Below are positions 10,390 through 18,746 of a stretch of 37,090 bases of DNA, one piece after another. Source of the stretch: an uncultured Holophagaceae bacterium (GTDB lineage: Bacteria > Acidobacteriota > Holophagae > Holophagales > Holophagaceae); NCBI GenBank assembly GCA_903839205.1, contig CAIMBM010000054.1:1-37090 (forward strand). The letters run 5' to 3'. The notes under the pieces are model-generated. The model saw nothing but the letters and a program-made list of their open reading frames with translations, searched no databases and was not told where the DNA came from. Position 1 is the stretch's first letter. Every line of letters begins with the position of its first letter. The position numbers and the translations under genes are program-made.

Positions 10390-12063
10390 TCAGACGGGCA
10401 AGGCCAGGGCCTGCCCCTCCCGGCGGTGGTCGCTGACGGCCAGGTATCGGTCGCCCTGGCGGAAGATGCCCTGCACGTCGGAGATGAGTTCCTGCTTGTC
10501 CTTGAGGTGATAGCCCATCCCAGCCAGGGCCGAGAGCAGGTCGGGCCGGTCGAATCCCGGTTCGTGGGAGAGGACATCGGGCCAACCCTGGTGGTGCAGA
10601 CGGCTGGCGCGGATGGAGGTCTCCGGGGGCACGCCGTGGACGAGGCTGGCCAGGAGGATGTTCGCCAGGGTAGTGGGGATGGTGGGCCCCCCCGGCGTGC
10701 CCAGCAGCATCTCCACGGCGCCATCCGAGGTCACCAGCACGGGCGCCATGTTGCTGGCGGGACGCTTGCCGGGGGCGAAGAGGTTTGCCGCGCTGCCGAT
10801 GACACCGAAGTAGTTCTCCCTGCCTTCGATGAAAGAGAAGGAATCGATGCTGCCATTGAGCAGGAACCCCGCCCCAGCCACGGCCCATTTAGAGCCGTAG
10901 CGGAGGTTCATGGTGTAGGAGTTGGAGACGGCGTTGCCTTCGGCGTCGAGGATGGCGAAGTGGGTGGTGTTCTTCCCCGAGGCCTTCGGCACCCGGCACC
11001 GGGAGGCCAGGGCCTCGGTGGGCGTATCCCGTCCGGGGTCGATGAGCCCGAAGAGCCGGTCGAGGTTCTCCCGAGTGAGGAGCCGTTCGTAGGCGGAGCC
11101 CGGCGGAACATCTCCCAGGTAGTCCATGCGATCGATGAAGGCCAGCTTGGAGGCCTGGGCCAGGTAGTGGTGGTATTCGGGACTGCCGTACTCCCATCGT
11201 CGGCATTCATCGCGATCCAGGGTTCCGAGGACCTCCAGCAGCAGGGCGCCGCCCCCCTCGGGCGGCACGGTCCAGACCTGCCTGCCGGCGAGGTCCAGGT
11301 GGATGGGCGCCACTTCCCGCAGGGCGTAGTCCGCCAGGTCCTCGGCCGCCAGGAACCCGCCGTTGGCCTGCAGATCGGTCACCATCTGCTCGGCGATCCG
11401 GCCCCGGTAGAAGGCCTGCTCCCCCTCCTGGGCCAGCAGAGTCATGGTTTTAGCGAGGGTGGGATTCGGCAGGGTGTCGCCGGCTTTGTATGGTTCCGCC
11501 CGGACATAGATCCGCCAGGCCTCGGGTGAGACCGCGAGCTTGGGGGCGAGACGGTTGAGGCAATCCGCTTCGTACTGGGTGAGGACCGCCCCTTCCTCCG
11601 CCCGCCGGGCCACAGCCAGCAGCAGGTCCTTGGCCCGCAGATTTCCATAACGCTTTTGAAGCTCAAAGAAGGCCTTGACGGTTCCGGGCACACAGACGGA
11701 GGCGGGTCCGAAGGCCGTCTTGTCCGGATCCGGGGAACCATCGGGCAGCAGGAAGGCCTCCCGCGCGGCACCCCGGGGGGCCTGCTCCCGGTAGTTGAAG
11801 ACCTGGGGTCGGCCCCCCTTTTCCTGGAACAGGAGGTAACCCCCGCCGCCGAGATTGCCCGCCTGAGGCTGGTAGATGCAGAGGGAGAAGGCCGTGGCAA
11901 AGGCCGCGTCGAAGGCGTTGCCGCCGTCCTGGAGTACCTGGATGGCCAGTTCCGAAGCCTGCCGGGACGCAGAGGCGACCGCCCCCTTCCCCTGGGCCGT
12001 GGAGACCTGACCCGGCGTGGTGCCGCTCATGGTGACCCGGAAATCGTTGTACTTGTTCGTCAC
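10390..12063 (-). CDS. ggt: gamma-glutamyltransferase (glutathione hydrolase family)
   Basis: This N-terminal nucleophile hydrolase cleaves gamma-glutamyl bonds, for example in glutathione, after self-processing into two chains. The catalytic threonine lies in GKNTTHFAILDAEGNAVS, first Thr of the TTHF, near residue 366. The substrate-binding segments QAGNLGGGG and LLGTPGGPTIPTTLANI are also present. I chose the GTG at 12063 because AAGGA lies six bases before it; an internal ATG at 12030 lacks a good ribosome site. With this start the protein has 557 residues and no signal peptide. That is odd for a family that is mostly exported in Gram-negative bacteria. A signal-like peptide is encoded upstream in another frame (see findings). 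It is convergent with the permease gene. Confidence 0.9.
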   Translation of the reverse strand: MTNKYNDFRVTMSGTTPGQVSTAQGKGAVASASRQASELAIQVLQDGGNAFDAAFATAFSLCIYQPQAGNLGGGGYLLFQEKGGRPQVFNYREQAPRGAAREAFLLPDGSPDPDKTAFGPASVCVPGTVKAFFELQKRYGNLRAKDLLLAVARRAEEGAVLTQYEADCLNRLAPKLAVSPEAWRIYVRAEPYKAGDTLPNPTLAKTMTLLAQEGEQAFYRGRIAEQMVTDLQANGGFLAAEDLADYALREVAPIHLDLAGRQVWTVPPEGGGALLLEVLGTLDRDECRRWEYGSPEYHHYLAQASKLAFIDRMDYLGDVPPGSAYERLLTRENLDRLFGLIDPGRDTPTEALASRCRVPKASGKNTTHFAILDAEGNAVSNSYTMNLRYGSKWAVAGAGFLLNGSIDSFSFIEGRENYFGVIGSAANLFAPGKRPASNMAPVLVTSDGAVEMLLGTPGGPTIPTTLANILLASLVHGVPPETSIRASRLHHQGWPDVLSHEPGFDRPDLLSALAGMGYHLKDKQELISDVQGIFRQGDRYLAVSDHRREGQALALPV

Positions 12064-12484
12064 CTGGAATCCTTGCAAGCCCCACCAGTGTAGAGCACCC
12101 CACCCCTGCCCCGGGTGCGGGGGGCTTCGCACCGGCCCTTCGGTTGCCTGGGCCGATCCACTTCCCGGGGTTTTTCCCGCGTGGATCTGCTTGCTGACCT
12201 TGCTGTCCTGGTTGACGAGGCGCCCGTCGAGGCCAGGAGGGCGGCCGCGATCAGGAACGGAGTCGCCCTAGGGTTGAACAGGCGAGGACGCATCTTGAGG
12301 CTGGGAGTCCCGCCCCAGCCTTCCCCTGGACGTGCTGCCCGCTTTGGGGGTCCTGGCCATAGTACGATGACCAGGTGCCTTCTCTGACCTGCAGCGATTG
12401 GATCCTTCGGACGGCATCCTTGGATCCTGGGATGGCCCCCACCGATGCCGTGTCGTGCCTACGCCTATTTCTACAGAAGAGATC
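12064..12484. other. divergent intergenic region between ggt and hisC
   Basis: This region of about 420 bases has no convincing gene. On the minus strand a 77-codon frame (12293-12060) begins like a signal peptide (MRPRLFNPRATPFLIAAALL) but continues as Arg/Ser-rich low complexity and lacks a clear ribosome site. The frame of ggt itself stays open upstream to about 12267 without an ATG. The hisC side (12294-12484) should hold its promoter, but I could not identify good -35 and -10 boxes. No hairpin or T-box-like leader was recognised. Confidence 0.5.
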
Positions 12485-13558
12485 ATGAGCCGCTACTGGA
12501 GTCCCGTCGTCCACGGTCTCACCCCCTATGTCCCGGGGGAGCAGCCCAAGCTGGACCAGCTCGTCAAGCTCAACACCAACGAGAATCCCTACGGCCCGTC
12601 ACCCCGCGCGCTGGAAGCGATCCAGGCGGCCACGGGCAGCTCCCTGCGGCTGTACCCCGACCCCAACGCCGAAGTGCTGAAGACGTCTCTGGCCACCTAC
12701 CTCGACCTGCCTGCGGACCAGGTGTTCGTCGGCAACGGCTCCGACGAGGTCCTGGCCCACGCCTTCATGGCGCTCCTCAACCAGGACCGGCCGCTCTGGT
12801 TCCCAGACATCACCTACAGCTTCTACCCCGTGTACTGCGGGCTGTATGGGATCCGGTCCAGGCTGGTGCCCCTGAGGGAGGACTTCTCGATTGCCGCTGA
12901 GGACTACCTGCCCGGCACCGAGGGTCGGGCCGGAGGGATCATCTTCCCCAATCCCAATGCGCCCACGGGCTGCCTGCTGCCCCTGGAGGCCATTGAGCGC
13001 ATTCTCGCCGGCAACCCTGACACGGTGGTGGTGGTGGACGAAGCCTATGTGGACTTCGGGGGGGACAGCGCCATCCCCCTGGTGAGCCGCCATCCCAACC
13101 TCCTGGTGGTGCAGACCTTCTCCAAAAGCAGGTCCCTGGCGGGCCTGCGGGTGGGATTCGCGGTGGGCCACCCGGCCCTCATCGAGGCCCTGGAGCGGGT
13201 CAAGAACAGCTTCAATTCCTATCCCCTCGACCGGCTGGCCCTCGCGGGCGCGGTGGCCTCGGTAGAGGACGAGGCCTATTTCGACGCATGCTGCCGGAAA
13301 GTAATCGCCACGCGCGAGATCCTGGTCGCGCAGATGAACCGGCTCGGTTTTGAGGTCCTGCCCTCCGCCGCCAATTTCATCTTCGCCCGCCATCCCGCCC
13401 GGGACGCCACCGCCCTCGCCGCGGCGCTGCGCGAGCGGGCCATCATCGTCCGCCACTTCCGCAAGCCCCGCATCGACCAGTTCCTGAGGATCACGGTCGG
13501 CACCGAGGAGCAGTGCCGGATCCTCACGGATGCGCTGGGGGACATCCTCCCTGGATGA
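12485..13558 (+). CDS. hisC: histidinol-phosphate aminotransferase
   Basis: This PLP-dependent class I/II aminotransferase converts imidazole-acetol phosphate to histidinol phosphate in histidine synthesis. The 357-residue length fits HisC. Seen are the N-terminal [13 protein letters not shown], the cofactor-contact region [24 protein letters not shown], the [11 protein letters not shown] aspartate motif, and [15 protein letters not shown] with the Schiff-base lysine. The C-terminal LRITVGT arginine binds the substrate carboxylate or phosphate. The ATG at 12485 was chosen over an open frame beginning 29 codons earlier, whose extra residues match nothing in the family. No other his gene lies nearby, so it is a stand-alone copy. 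Use on aromatic amino acids is possible for such copies. Confidence 0.93.
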   Translation: MSRYWSPVVHGLTPYVPGEQPKLDQLVKLNTNENPYGPSPRALEAIQAATGSSLRLYPDPNAEVLKTSLATYLDLPADQVFVGNGSDEVLAHAFMALLNQDRPLWFPDITYSFYPVYCGLYGIRSRLVPLREDFSIAAEDYLPGTEGRAGGIIFPNPNAPTGCLLPLEAIERILAGNPDTVVVVDEAYVDFGGDSAIPLVSRHPNLLVVQTFSKSRSLAGLRVGFAVGHPALIEALERVKNSFNSYPLDRLALAGAVASVEDEAYFDACCRKVIATREILVAQMNRLGFEVLPSAANFIFARHPARDATALAAALRERAIIVRHFRKPRIDQFLRITVGTEEQCRILTDALGDILPG

Positions 13559-13560
13559 CC

Positions 13561-13595
13561 GGGCCCAGCCGCCTCCGGAAAGAGCGGCTGGGCCC
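13561..13595. terminator. bidirectional GC-rich hairpin between hisC and a convergent gene
   Basis: A perfect 12-bp stem (GGGCCCAGCCGC paired with GCGGCTGGGCCC) with an 11-base loop starts two bases after the hisC stop codon. It lies between two convergent genes. There is no T-tract on either strand, so it may be a GC-only terminator or a barrier that protects the 3' ends of both transcripts. Confidence 0.7.
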
Positions 13596-13627
13596 GCCGC
13601 GGCTCGCAGCCGCTTCGGAAATTGACC

Positions 13628-14275
13628 CTAGTGGTGCTTGGGGCCTTCCTCGGGACGCTCTCCCCGACCGGCGCCCTTGCTGTGCTCGGCCTGAGCCGCA
13701 TAATGCTCGCGCACCACCGGTTCCTGGGGCTGGTGCTGGTAGTTCTGGGCGTGGATCGCCTGCTGGCGGTCCGGAGCCGGGTACTGCTTGCCCTGGAAGC
13801 CTCTCTGGTAGCTTGGCACCGGCGCCGGCGCCGGCACGGCGCGGCGGTCCCACTGCTCCCAGCCGGCGCGGCGCCGCGACCAGTCGGCACCCCAGTGATC
13901 CCCCCATCGCGGCGGACTGTTGGGCTGCCAGCCCCGGAAGTAGGCGGGGGGCCGGCGGTAGTAGGCCACCGGGATCCGCAGCACGAACAGCGGCACGGCC
14001 TCGGGGTGGACCGGCGACCAGGGGCCGTTGTACCAGGAGCTCGCGTACCAGTTGTCGTCCTTGAAGACCCAGTACATGCCGTCGTAGAAGAAGAAATTCG
14101 TGTCCATGCCCGGGGCGTAGTAGGCCGGGGAGTCGGGCACCTGGACCAGCGCCGGCATGGTCGGCACGTTGATGCCGATGCTCATGTGGGGCAGGCCGAT
14201 GCTGATGCTCACCTGGGCCGGGGCCGAGAGGGCCGGCACCAGCAGCATCAAGGGCAAGAAGGGACGTGCGCGCAT
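13628..14275 (-). CDS. exported Tyr/Trp/Arg/Gln-rich protein of unknown function
   Basis: This 215-residue protein starts at the ATG at 14275, which has GGAGG seven bases upstream. It begins with a signal peptide (MRARPFLPLMLLVPALSAPAQ). The mature part has a hydrophobic beta-like stretch (VSISIGLPHMSIGINVP) and then an aromatic segment (NFFFYDGMYWVFKDDNWY, SSWYNGPWSPV). A low-complexity, Arg/Gln/His-rich tail follows. This aromatic pattern is common in exported proteins of Proteobacteria and Acidobacteria that lack an assigned function. It is the first gene after a divergent boundary on neither side: both it and the fatty acid synthase gene upstream run leftward, 90 bases apart. A role in the periplasm or envelope is inference only. 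Confidence 0.82.
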   Translation of the reverse strand: MRARPFLPLMLLVPALSAPAQVSISIGLPHMSIGINVPTMPALVQVPDSPAYYAPGMDTNFFFYDGMYWVFKDDNWYASSWYNGPWSPVHPEAVPLFVLRIPVAYYRRPPAYFRGWQPNSPPRWGDHWGADWSRRRAGWEQWDRRAVPAPAPVPSYQRGFQGKQYPAPDRQQAIHAQNYQHQPQEPVVREHYAAQAEHSKGAGRGERPEEGPKHH

Positions 14276-14365
14276 GTTCCGACCTCCGGGTCTAAGGGCA
14301 ATCGAGTGGCGAATGCTCTTGCAGGTTGAGCCTAGCGGCAGGAATCCCAAGAGGCACGGAATTAA

Positions 14366-15556
14366 TCACTGGCCCAGGCCCACCAGCTCCCGGGACTCCG
14401 CGACCGCATCTGTCGAGGCCGTATTCAATGATGGGGCCACCATCCGGAGCTCCCGCACCGGGTAGCCGCCCGCCAGTCCCCGCTTGGACATGACGATCTG
14501 CCACAGCTGGATGTTCCTGGCCCTGAAGGCGCCCGCGCAGGAGAGCAGGTAGTAGGTCCACATGCGGAAGAAGCGCGGGTCGAAGCGGGCCTGCAGGCGC
14601 GGCCAGTTCGCGGTGAAGTTGCCGTGCCAGGCCATGAGGGTCCGGTCGTAGTCGCTGCCGAAGCCGTGCCAGTCCTCCATGACAAAGCGTCCCTCCATGG
14701 CGCCGCTGATGCGGGCCTGGGAGGGCAGTTCGCCATTGGGGAAAATGTACTTGGCGATCCATGGATCGACTCCTGACCGGGACGAGTTCCCGCCGATGGT
14801 GTGCAGGAGGAAGATCCCTTCCTCCGCGAGGCGGCGGCGCACGATGTCCAGGAAGGTCCGGGCATTCTTGTGCCCCACGTGCTCGAACATGCCGATGGAC
14901 ACCACCCGGTCAAAGGACTGGTCCGGAAGTTCCCGGTAGTCCTGCACCTGGAAGGACACCGGGAGCCCCCGGCAGGATTCCTCCGCGAAGCTTTTCTGCG
15001 GCTGGGAGAGGGTGATGCCCAGCACCTTGGCGCCATAGTGCTGGGCGGCATGCTTCGCCAGCGCTCCCCAGCCGCACCCGATGTCCAGGAGGCGCATGCC
15101 GGGCTTCAGCATCAGCTTCTGGCAGACCAGGTCCAGCTTCTGCGCCTGGGCTTCCTCCAGGTTCCGGGCACCCTTCCAGTAGCCGCAGCTGTAGTTCAGG
15201 CCCGGATCCAGCATGGCCTGGAACAGGTCGTTGCCCAGGTCGTAGTGCCGGTCGATGACCTCCCGGGACCTGGCCCTGGTCTGGAAATTGAAGATCCTCG
15301 CCCCGAGGGCCCGGAACGCCAGCCCGGGAGTCAGGCGGAGGCGCCCCTCGACCCCGGAGCGCAGGAGGCGGGCGAAAAACTCGTCCAGCCGGGGACAGTC
15401 CCACCAGCCCTCCATGTAGGACTCCCCCAGCGCGAGGTTCCGGCCAGCCAGGACCCGGTCGTAGAACGCGGGCTCGTGGACCTGGATGTCCCAGGGATGG
15501 GTTCCGCCGACTTCGATCCCGGCCGTCGCCAGCAGCTGATGTGCCCATTCTCGCAT
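14366..15556 (-). CDS. cfa: cyclopropane-fatty-acyl-phospholipid synthase
   Basis: This 396-residue enzyme uses S-adenosylmethionine to add a methylene bridge to unsaturated acyl chains of membrane phospholipids. An N-terminal lipid-binding domain (ALGESYMEGWWDC) precedes the methyltransferase domain. The latter has the SAM motif LLDIGCGWGALAKHAA, the NYSCGYWKG segment with the conserved Tyr/Ser/Cys, the GITLSQPQ motif and the bicarbonate-site region SIGMFEHVGHKNA. The C-terminal helix HGNFTANWPRL is typical. The ATG at 15556 has GAGGAG six bases upstream. The length agrees with E. coli Cfa (382 residues). It is divergent from the kinase gene across about 140 bases. Stress or stationary-phase control is usual for the family but cannot be seen here. 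Confidence 0.95.
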   Translation of the reverse strand: MREWAHQLLATAGIEVGGTHPWDIQVHEPAFYDRVLAGRNLALGESYMEGWWDCPRLDEFFARLLRSGVEGRLRLTPGLAFRALGARIFNFQTRARSREVIDRHYDLGNDLFQAMLDPGLNYSCGYWKGARNLEEAQAQKLDLVCQKLMLKPGMRLLDIGCGWGALAKHAAQHYGAKVLGITLSQPQKSFAEESCRGLPVSFQVQDYRELPDQSFDRVVSIGMFEHVGHKNARTFLDIVRRRLAEEGIFLLHTIGGNSSRSGVDPWIAKYIFPNGELPSQARISGAMEGRFVMEDWHGFGSDYDRTLMAWHGNFTANWPRLQARFDPRFFRMWTYYLLSCAGAFRARNIQLWQIVMSKRGLAGGYPVRELRMVAPSLNTASTDAVAESRELVGLGQ

Positions 15557-15698
15557 CGGTGGACTCCTCGGAAATGAACCCTCTCATCGCCGGACCCATT
15601 GCGAACTTCGGTCCCAAGGATAGGCTCTCTCCAGGCACAACGCCCCTGGAATCCCTTGGAATTCCCTCGCCGCAAGAAAACAGGAACGAGGCACCGTG

Positions 15699-18038
15699 AT
15701 GGAACAGTCGCCCCAGAACCCAGATAGAGACCGGGATGAGGAGACAGCCGCCCGGCCCGGCCCGGATCCCGAGGGCACCCAGGCCCTGGCGCCAGCGGAT
15801 GCGGAGGCCACGCGGGCCCTGAGCGCGGGGAAACAAGCCCCTTCCCCGGCCCAACTGCCGAAGTTCATCGGGGACTACCGGATCCTGCGTGTGCTCGGCA
15901 TGGGGGGCATGGGTGTCGTCTACGAGGCGGAACAGCAGCACCCCCACCGGAAGGTGGCCCTGAAGGTGATGCGGAACCCCCACCTCGTGAGCGAAGCCCA
16001 GGCTCTGCAGTTCCGCCGCGAGATCCGGACCCTCGGGCGGCTGAAGCACCCCAATGTCGCCACCATCTTCGAGTCGGGCCAAACCGAGGACGGCCTGGAG
16101 TTCTACGCCATGGAAATGGTGCAGGGGGACACCCTGGACGTGTGGCTCGCCAAGCGCCCCCTCCTCATGACCCCGAAGGAGCAGAGGCTCCGGCTGCGCA
16201 TGTTCCGGATCATCTGCGAGGCGGTCCACTACGCCCACCTGCGCGGCGTGATCCACCGGGACCTGAAGCCCGCCAACATCATCGTCCTGGACGAGGAGGT
16301 CCCCGGCGCGAGTACCTCCGCCGCGGGCGGCCCGACCCTGAAGATCCTCGATTTCGGGCTGGCCCGGCTGCTCGAGCCCGAGGGTCAGGTCGCCTCCATG
16401 CGCACCGAGGTCGGCGTCATCATGGGAACGCTGCAGTACATGAGCCCCGAGCAGGCCCGGGGCGACACCTACGCCATCGACCTGAGGACCGACGTCTACG
16501 CCCTGGGCGTGATCCTCTACGAGATGATGACGGGGCGACGCCCCTACGAGCTGGGCAAGGCGGCGCTCAGCGAAGCCGTCCGGGTCATCTGCGAGGAGCT
16601 GCCCCAGAAGCCGAACGTCTCACTGCGCGGCTCCAGCAGCGGCAACGAGGATCTCTCCACCATCATCGGAAAGAGCCTGGAGAAGGAGCCGGATCGCCGC
16701 TACGACAGCGTGGGCGCGTTTTCGGAGGATGTGGAGCGGTTCCTCTCCTCCCAGCCCATCGTGGCGAGGCCCCAGAGCGGGGTGTATCGGGCCCGGATGT
16801 TCGTGCGCCGGCACCGCCTGGCCGTCTCCCTGGTCTCCACCATCGCGGTGCTGCTCGTGGCCTTCAGCCTCACCGTGGCCCTCCAGTCCCGGCGCATCGC
16901 CCACGAGGCTGCGGTGTCCAGGCGGGTCTCGGAGTTCATGACCCGCATGTTCCGGGTGTCGGACCCAAGCGAGGCCCGTGGCAACAGCGTCACCGCCCGG
17001 GAGATCCTCGACAAGGCCTCCCAGGACATCAGCTCTGGCCTGGGCCAGGATCCCGAGATCCGGACCAGGCTCATGCACACCATGGGCAGCGTGTACCACA
17101 GCCTGGGCCTGTACCCCAGGGCGGAGGGCCTCCTGGTACAGAGCCTCGTGGAGCAGCGCCGCCTCTTCGGCGCCAGGCATGCAGAGACCCTCGTCACGAT
17201 GTCCGACCTGGCCACCGTCTACGTCTACGAAGGGCGGCTCGAAGAGGCGGAAAAGCTGCTGCTCGAGGCGCTGCCGGCCTTGCGCCGGCTCAAGGGCCCC
17301 GACGATCCCGACACCCTCCGGCTGCTGAAGAACCTCACGGCCCTCTACATCGACCAGGGGCGCTACCCGGAGGCTGAAAAACTGGGGCTTGAGGTCAGCC
17401 GCTCCCTGCGCCGCAGCCTGGGGCCCGAGGACCCGGACACCCTGAGGTCCCTGCTCAACCTGGGGAACATCTACCGGTTCCAGGGGCGCTTTCCGGAGGC
17501 CCGGCAACTCCTGGAGGAGATTCTCCAGGTCCAGCGCCGGCTCCATGGAGCGGACCACCCCGCCACCCTGGACGCCATGAACAACCTGGCGGCCACGTTC
17601 GTGGATGAGAAGCGCTACGCCGAGGCGGAAAGGCTGGACGAGGAGGTCATCGCGATCCGGAGGCGGGTCCTGGGGCCGGAGCACCCGGAGACCCTCGCGT
17701 CGCTGAACAACCTGAGCATCATCTACGCCCTGGAAGGCCGCATCCAGGACTCCGAGGGGCTCACCCTCCAGATCCTCGAGATCGAGCGCCGGATCCTTCC
17801 CCCCAGGAATCCCGACCTGGGCAACACCCTCTACATGCTGGCCTGCCTGAAGGTCAGGGAAGGCAAGCCCGAGGAGGCCATCCACCGGCTCCAGGAGGCC
17901 CTGCGGGCCACGCTGCCCGTGGCCGGGGCCCTGGGCCTGGCCACGGACGCCGACCTGGAACCCCTCCATGGGGACCCCCGCTTCCAGCGCATGGCCGCAG
18001 AGGTGCAGCGCGACTACGGCCGCCCCGGCCAGCCCTGA
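15699..18038 (+). CDS. transmembrane Ser/Thr protein kinase with TPR sensor region
   Basis: This 779-residue Hanks-type kinase has a Pro/Ala-rich cytoplasmic leader, then a kinase domain (about residues 60-340). The domain has the glycine loop LGMGGMGVVYEAE, the ATP lysine in VALKVM, the catalytic loop HRDLKPANI, the DFG motif ILDFGLARL and the activation segment GTLQYMSPEQARG, so it should be active. One membrane helix lies near residues 375-400. The rest, probably periplasmic, holds five to six tandem TPR units of the TPR_12 type, each with LNNL-like and RYAEAERL-like helices. Such receptors are frequent in Acidobacteriota and Myxococcota. The substrate is not evident. The ATG at 15699 was preferred to the GTG three bases earlier for its spacing from ACGAGG. 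Confidence 0.93.
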   Translation: MEQSPQNPDRDRDEETAARPGPDPEGTQALAPADAEATRALSAGKQAPSPAQLPKFIGDYRILRVLGMGGMGVVYEAEQQHPHRKVALKVMRNPHLVSEAQALQFRREIRTLGRLKHPNVATIFESGQTEDGLEFYAMEMVQGDTLDVWLAKRPLLMTPKEQRLRLRMFRIICEAVHYAHLRGVIHRDLKPANIIVLDEEVPGASTSAAGGPTLKILDFGLARLLEPEGQVASMRTEVGVIMGTLQYMSPEQARGDTYAIDLRTDVYALGVILYEMMTGRRPYELGKAALSEAVRVICEELPQKPNVSLRGSSSGNEDLSTIIGKSLEKEPDRRYDSVGAFSEDVERFLSSQPIVARPQSGVYRARMFVRRHRLAVSLVSTIAVLLVAFSLTVALQSRRIAHEAAVSRRVSEFMTRMFRVSDPSEARGNSVTAREILDKASQDISSGLGQDPEIRTRLMHTMGSVYHSLGLYPRAEGLLVQSLVEQRRLFGARHAETLVTMSDLATVYVYEGRLEEAEKLLLEALPALRRLKGPDDPDTLRLLKNLTALYIDQGRYPEAEKLGLEVSRSLRRSLGPEDPDTLRSLLNLGNIYRFQGRFPEARQLLEEILQVQRRLHGADHPATLDAMNNLAATFVDEKRYAEAERLDEEVIAIRRRVLGPEHPETLASLNNLSIIYALEGRIQDSEGLTLQILEIERRILPPRNPDLGNTLYMLACLKVREGKPEEAIHRLQEALRATLPVAGALGLATDADLEPLHGDPRFQRMAAEVQRDYGRPGQP

Positions 18039-18163
18039 AGGTCCTGCCGGGCCGGAGAGCCGTCGAGCGCCTGGGGCAGGTGTCGGACCGGCGGGAAGGT
18101 TCGATTCCAGGAACGGTAATCCAGTGTGGCGCTATGCTGGCTCTCCCACTAAAGGAGTCACCC

Positions 18164-18742
18164 ATGCATCCCAACCGAATGGCATTGGCTCTTCTTCTTG
18201 TCGGGAGCTTCGCCCCGGCCCAGACCCCGGCCGCCCCGAAGGCCGCCGCGGACAAGGCCCCCACGACCAGCCAGGTCCTGGAGCGCCAGCTCGCCGGCCT
18301 CGAACGCGAGTTCGTGCCCGCCGCCGAGGCCATGCCCGAGGCCGCCTTCGACTTCGCCCCCACCACTGGCGAGTTCAAGGGTGTGAAGACCTTCGCCCAG
18401 CAGGTGCGTCACGTGGCCTCCGCCAACTTCATGTTCGCGGCGGGCATCCTGGGCGAGAAGCCCCCGGTGGACCTCGGCGGCGAGAACGGGCCCGAGGACC
18501 TGAAGACCAAGGCCGAGGTCATCAAGTACCTGAAGGACTCCTTCACTTTCGCCCACAGAGCCTTCGGGGGCATCACGGATGCCAACGCCACCGCCAGCAT
18601 CCCGACCCCCTGGGGCAAGGGTTCCACCACCCGGCTCTACCTCGCCTCGCTGACCGTCGCCCATGCCTTCGACCACTATGGCCAGATGGCCGTGTACCTG
18701 CGCATGAACGGCATCATCCCCCCTGCCAGCCGCAAGCCCTGA
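18164..18742 (+). CDS. exported DinB-like four-helix protein
   Basis: This 192-residue protein has the start at 18164 preceded by a strong AAAGGAG. A signal peptide (MHPNRMALALLLVGSFAPAQ) and an Ala/Lys-rich linker lead into a DinB/YfiT-like four-helix domain. Its metal histidines are probably the one in QQVRHVAS and the pair in VAHAFDHYGQ. Members of this superfamily are often thiol-dependent metalloenzymes (bacillithiol, mycothiol or glutathione transferases), but exported ones lack a proven reaction. It stands four bases before the PIG-L deacetylase gene in the same direction, so they form one transcript. A joint role in modifying or hydrolysing a thiol or amino-sugar compound is inference. 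Confidence 0.85.
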   Translation: MHPNRMALALLLVGSFAPAQTPAAPKAAADKAPTTSQVLERQLAGLEREFVPAAEAMPEAAFDFAPTTGEFKGVKTFAQQVRHVASANFMFAAGILGEKPPVDLGGENGPEDLKTKAEVIKYLKDSFTFAHRAFGGITDANATASIPTPWGKGSTTRLYLASLTVAHAFDHYGQMAVYLRMNGIIPPASRKP

Positions 18743-18746
18743 TCCA

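Noticed and set aside
12060-12293. 77-codon minus-strand frame as a separate small exported protein
   Set aside because: After a signal-like start it becomes Arg/Ser-rich low complexity and there is no good ribosome site; kept only as a possible frameshift clue for ggt.
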